From Opitutales bacterium (GTDB lineage Bacteria > Verrucomicrobiota > Verrucomicrobiia > Opitutales > UBA953): a stretch of 64,000 nucleotides of DNA. Both the position numbers and the translations under genes were made by a program. A model generated the notes under the pieces. It saw only the letters and a list, made by a program, of their open reading frames with translations. It did not search any database and had not been told where the DNA came from. The DNA lies in NCBI GenBank assembly GCA_017935025.1, contig JAGBIL010000041.1, positions 18,334 through 82,333 of the forward strand, written 5' to 3'. Shown here piece after piece: positions 62,280 through 64,000 of this stretch; within the stretch, counting starts at the first letter, position 1; every line of letters starts with the position of its first letter.

Positions 62280-63773
62280 ATGAAACCGGTAGTATTCAAC
62301 AGTACACTCCTCCGCGACGCGCACCAGTCGCTCGCGGCAACGCGCATGAGCACGGCGCAAATGCTTCCCATTTTGGATAAGCTCGACGCCGTCGGCTACG
62401 GTCGCCTCGAAACATGGGGCGGCGCTTCCATCGATGCCGGATTGCGCTTCCTTAAAGAATTTCCGTTTAAACGCCTCGACGCGATTCGCGCAAAGACGAA
62501 AACACCGCACATGATGCTCATGCGCGGTCAAAACATCGTCGCCTACAATCAGTCGCCGGACGATGTCGTTACCGCGTTTGCGACTCAGGCGATCTGGCAC
62601 GGGATGAATACGATTCGTATTTTCGACGCACTCAATGACCCGCGCAATATGAAGACCGCGATCGAAGCGACGAAAAAAGCCGGAGGCGAAGCGCAGGGTA
62701 CGATTTGCTACACGAACAGCCCGGTACACACGGTCGAAGGCTTCATCAAGCTCGGTTGCACGCTCGCGGATATGGGCGTGAACAGCATTTGCCTCAAGGA
62801 CATGGCGGGGCTCGTTTCGCCGCGCGCGGCGTACGATATCATCAAGGGCTTGAAGGACAACGTGAAAATTCCGGTTTGGTTCCACACGCACGAAACGACC
62901 GGTCTTGGCGCTTCGTCCTACCTCGCGGCTATCGATGCGGGCGTGGATGCGGTGGACGTTGCGATCCGTCCGTTCTCCGACGGGACGGCGCACCCGGACC
63001 ACACGCGCATGATGGCGCTCCTCAAAGGACATCCGCGTTGCCCGAGCTACGATGCAAAACTCATCGAAGAAATTTCCGAGTACGAAAAGGGTATCTACGA
63101 AGAGCTTTCCAAGTTCACGAGCCACAAGAACGAAGTCGTCAACATCGACGCGCTCCGTTATGAAGTTCCGGGCGGTATGCTTTCAAACTTCCGCAACCAG
63201 CTCAAGGAGCTCAAAATGGAAGACAAATTTGAAGAAGTTTGCGCGGAAATTCCGTACATTCGCGAAAAGCTCGGCTGGATTCCGCTCGTTACGCCGACTT
63301 CGCAAATCGTCGGCACGCAGGCGGCGATGAACGTCAAGTTCGGTCGTTGGAAACAGTTCATTCCGGGAGCGATGGACATTGCGCTCGGCTACTTCGGGCA
63401 AACTCCGGCTCCGGTTGATCCCGAAATCCAAAAGCTCGCCGCGGAACGCACGAAAAAGGATCCGATTTCCTGCCGCCCGGCGGATTTGCTCAAGCCGCGC
63501 ATGGACGATCTCCGCAAGGAATTGAAGGAAAACAATCTTCCGACGGATGACGAACACTGCGTCATTTATGCGATGTTCCCGCAACAGGTGAAGGAGCTTT
63601 ACTTCCCGCCGAAAGAAGAGCCGAAGCCGGCTCCGGCACCTGTCGCCGCTTCCGCAGCGCCGGCGGCAACGCCCGCGATTTCCGCGCGCGCCAGTGTCTC
63701 CGGTAACGTCACGAACCTTTCGATGACGGTCAACGGCACGGCGCATACCGTTACGGTGGAAGAAATCGCCTAA
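62280..63773 (+). CDS. oadA: Carboxyltransferase (oxaloacetate decarboxylase alpha / pyruvate carboxylase B type) lacking the biotinyl domain
   Basis: 497 residues. The TIM-barrel carboxyltransferase starts 'VVFNSTLLRDAHQSLAATRM' (the RDAHQS signature), with 'ETWGGASIDAGLRFL', 'MLMRGQN', 'ICLKDMAGLVSP' (metal/biotin-carboxyl Lys) and 'VWFHTHETTGLG'. The conserved C-terminal helical region and a Pro/Ala linker follow, ending 'NGTAHTVTVEEIA'. That point is where OadA normally enters its biotinyl domain; the AMKM motif is missing, so biotin must be carried by another protein. It would transfer CO2 between oxaloacetate/pyruvate and biotin. The partner subunits are not in the window. Confidence 0.88.
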   Translation: MKPVVFNSTLLRDAHQSLAATRMSTAQMLPILDKLDAVGYGRLETWGGASIDAGLRFLKEFPFKRLDAIRAKTKTPHMMLMRGQNIVAYNQSPDDVVTAFATQAIWHGMNTIRIFDALNDPRNMKTAIEATKKAGGEAQGTICYTNSPVHTVEGFIKLGCTLADMGVNSICLKDMAGLVSPRAAYDIIKGLKDNVKIPVWFHTHETTGLGASSYLAAIDAGVDAVDVAIRPFSDGTAHPDHTRMMALLKGHPRCPSYDAKLIEEISEYEKGIYEELSKFTSHKNEVVNIDALRYEVPGGMLSNFRNQLKELKMEDKFEEVCAEIPYIREKLGWIPLVTPTSQIVGTQAAMNVKFGRWKQFIPGAMDIALGYFGQTPAPVDPEIQKLAAERTKKDPISCRPADLLKPRMDDLRKELKENNLPTDDEHCVIYAMFPQQVKELYFPPKEEPKPAPAPVAASAAPAATPAISARASVSGNVTNLSMTVNGTAHTVTVEEIA

Positions 63774-63795
63774 TCCGCGAGACCTTCTTCCAAAC

Positions 63796-63834
63796 AAAAA
63801 CGTTCCCGCAACGAAAGTCGCGGGAACGTTTTTT
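63796..63834 (+). terminator. Terminator of oadA formed by an inverted GCGGGAACG pair
   Basis: AAAAACGTTCCCGC / GCGGGAACGTTTTT around a 10-base loop, 23 bases after the stop codon, with a T run. Confidence 0.92.
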
Positions 63835-63863
63835 GTTTTTGCTGAGGCGGTCAAGCCAAGAAG

Positions 63864-63913
63864 TATAAATATTTGTTTATAAAGGGCGTTGGAATTATAA
63901 ACAAAAATTTATA
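63864..63913. promoter_or_regulatory. Long AT-rich inverted repeat near the window end
   Basis: TATAAATATTTGTTTATAA (63864-63882) and its near-perfect complement at 63895-63913 (18 of 19 match) around a 12-base GC-richer loop. It has no T tail and stands after the oadA terminator, so an operator or upstream element of the next gene is more likely than a terminator. The remaining 87 bases hold no recognisable gene. Confidence 0.55.
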
Positions 63914-64000
63914 TTTCGTTGCTTGCGTTTTGTGTTTTTAGGGTTTGGCATATAGGTCAGGAGCGCGGGGCGATTGGGTTTTCGCGAGCTCTGAGAAGTA

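Larger units (their letters stand above)
104..63828. repeat. Dispersed oligonucleotide GCGGGAACG (core GGGAACG), about 210 copies
   Basis: Counting by eye gives about 130 GGGAACG and about 80 CGTTCCC. Forty-seven of the former lie in the first gene; outside it the two orientations are nearly equal (about 85 and 82). Chance expectation for a 7-mer is about 4 per strand. Most copies extend to CGGGAACG, usually GCGGGAACG. The word is read in different frames as Ala-Gly-Thr, Gly-Asn, Arg-Glu-Arg, Val-Pro-Ala, Arg-Ser-Arg and Phe-Pro, and also occurs in intergenic DNA and terminators. Confidence 0.85.

Noticed and set aside
1..64000. CRISPR array, tRNA or rRNA genes
   Set aside because: No regularly spaced direct repeats with unique spacers, no cloverleaf with a TTCAAAT-type arm and CCA-ready end, and no rRNA-like stretch was noticed.

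Overview
The window looks like a chromosomal contig of a verrucomicrobium, most likely in or near Opitutae/Opitutia. This is an inference from gene content, not a database match. The evidence is a giant autotransporter-type beta-strand-repeat protein ending in a PEP-CTERM sorting tail, serine-type sulfatase, GH29 fucosidase and GH16 genes beside a NamZ-family muramidase, a fused SecDF, and very large secreted proteins of unknown function. GC is moderately high, coding density is high, start sites have weak Shine-Dalgarno sequences, and no rRNA, tRNA, CRISPR array or intact insertion sequence was seen.

Layout. 1-10 kb: 3' part of the PEP-CTERM repeat protein. 10-12.7 kb: nuoB, nuoC and nuoD without the rest of complex I. 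12.7-19.4 kb: a 2203-codon secreted/membrane protein. 19.4-23.4 kb: eda, ispD, a duplicated periplasmic coiled-coil protein (minus) and murA. 23.5-27.5 kb: a hypothetical gene, an HU gene, a lemA/ABC-ATPase pair, a lipoprotein and thiM. 27.5-31.1 kb: a sulfatase convergent with a NamZ-type muramidase. 31.3-36.4 kb: thrC, yajC, secDF. 36.5-38.7 kb (minus): a phosphodiesterase and dnaX, the latter with an A10 slippage site leading into a tau tail. 38.8-43.5 kb: a U32 (RlhA-like) protein and a GH29 fucosidase. 43.6-49.5 kb (minus): pncC, a HAD-DciA fusion, an acyltransferase, a lipoprotein, GH16, yicC and nadA. 49.7-53.6 kb: fumarase, a hypothetical gene and a two-gene phage-like remnant next to a decapitated membrane-protein fragment. 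53.9-58 kb (minus): uvrA and an rluB-like gene. 58.2-63.8 kb: an M20 peptidase, a frameshifted lipoprotein and an oadA-like carboxyltransferase without its biotin domain.

How the genes fit together. Central metabolism (Nuo, fumarase, carboxyltransferase, Eda), cell-wall synthesis and recycling (MurA, IspD, NamZ) and glycan scavenging (sulfatase, fucosidase, GH16) point to a heterotroph living on host, plant or algal polysaccharides.

The most striking signal is not a gene. The nonpalindromic word GCGGGAACG (core GGGAACG) occurs roughly 210 times, about once per 300 bp. Outside the first gene it is balanced between strands, it occurs in all reading frames and between genes, and it often forms inverted pairs at transcription terminators. 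This pattern is known for DNA-uptake sequences and the cyanobacterial HIP1 word. Two classes of intergenic palindromes with word-like degenerate arms are also dispersed through the window: a 127-bp element found three times, each time between divergent genes, and elements sharing a TTTTTGCC/GGCAAAAA core.
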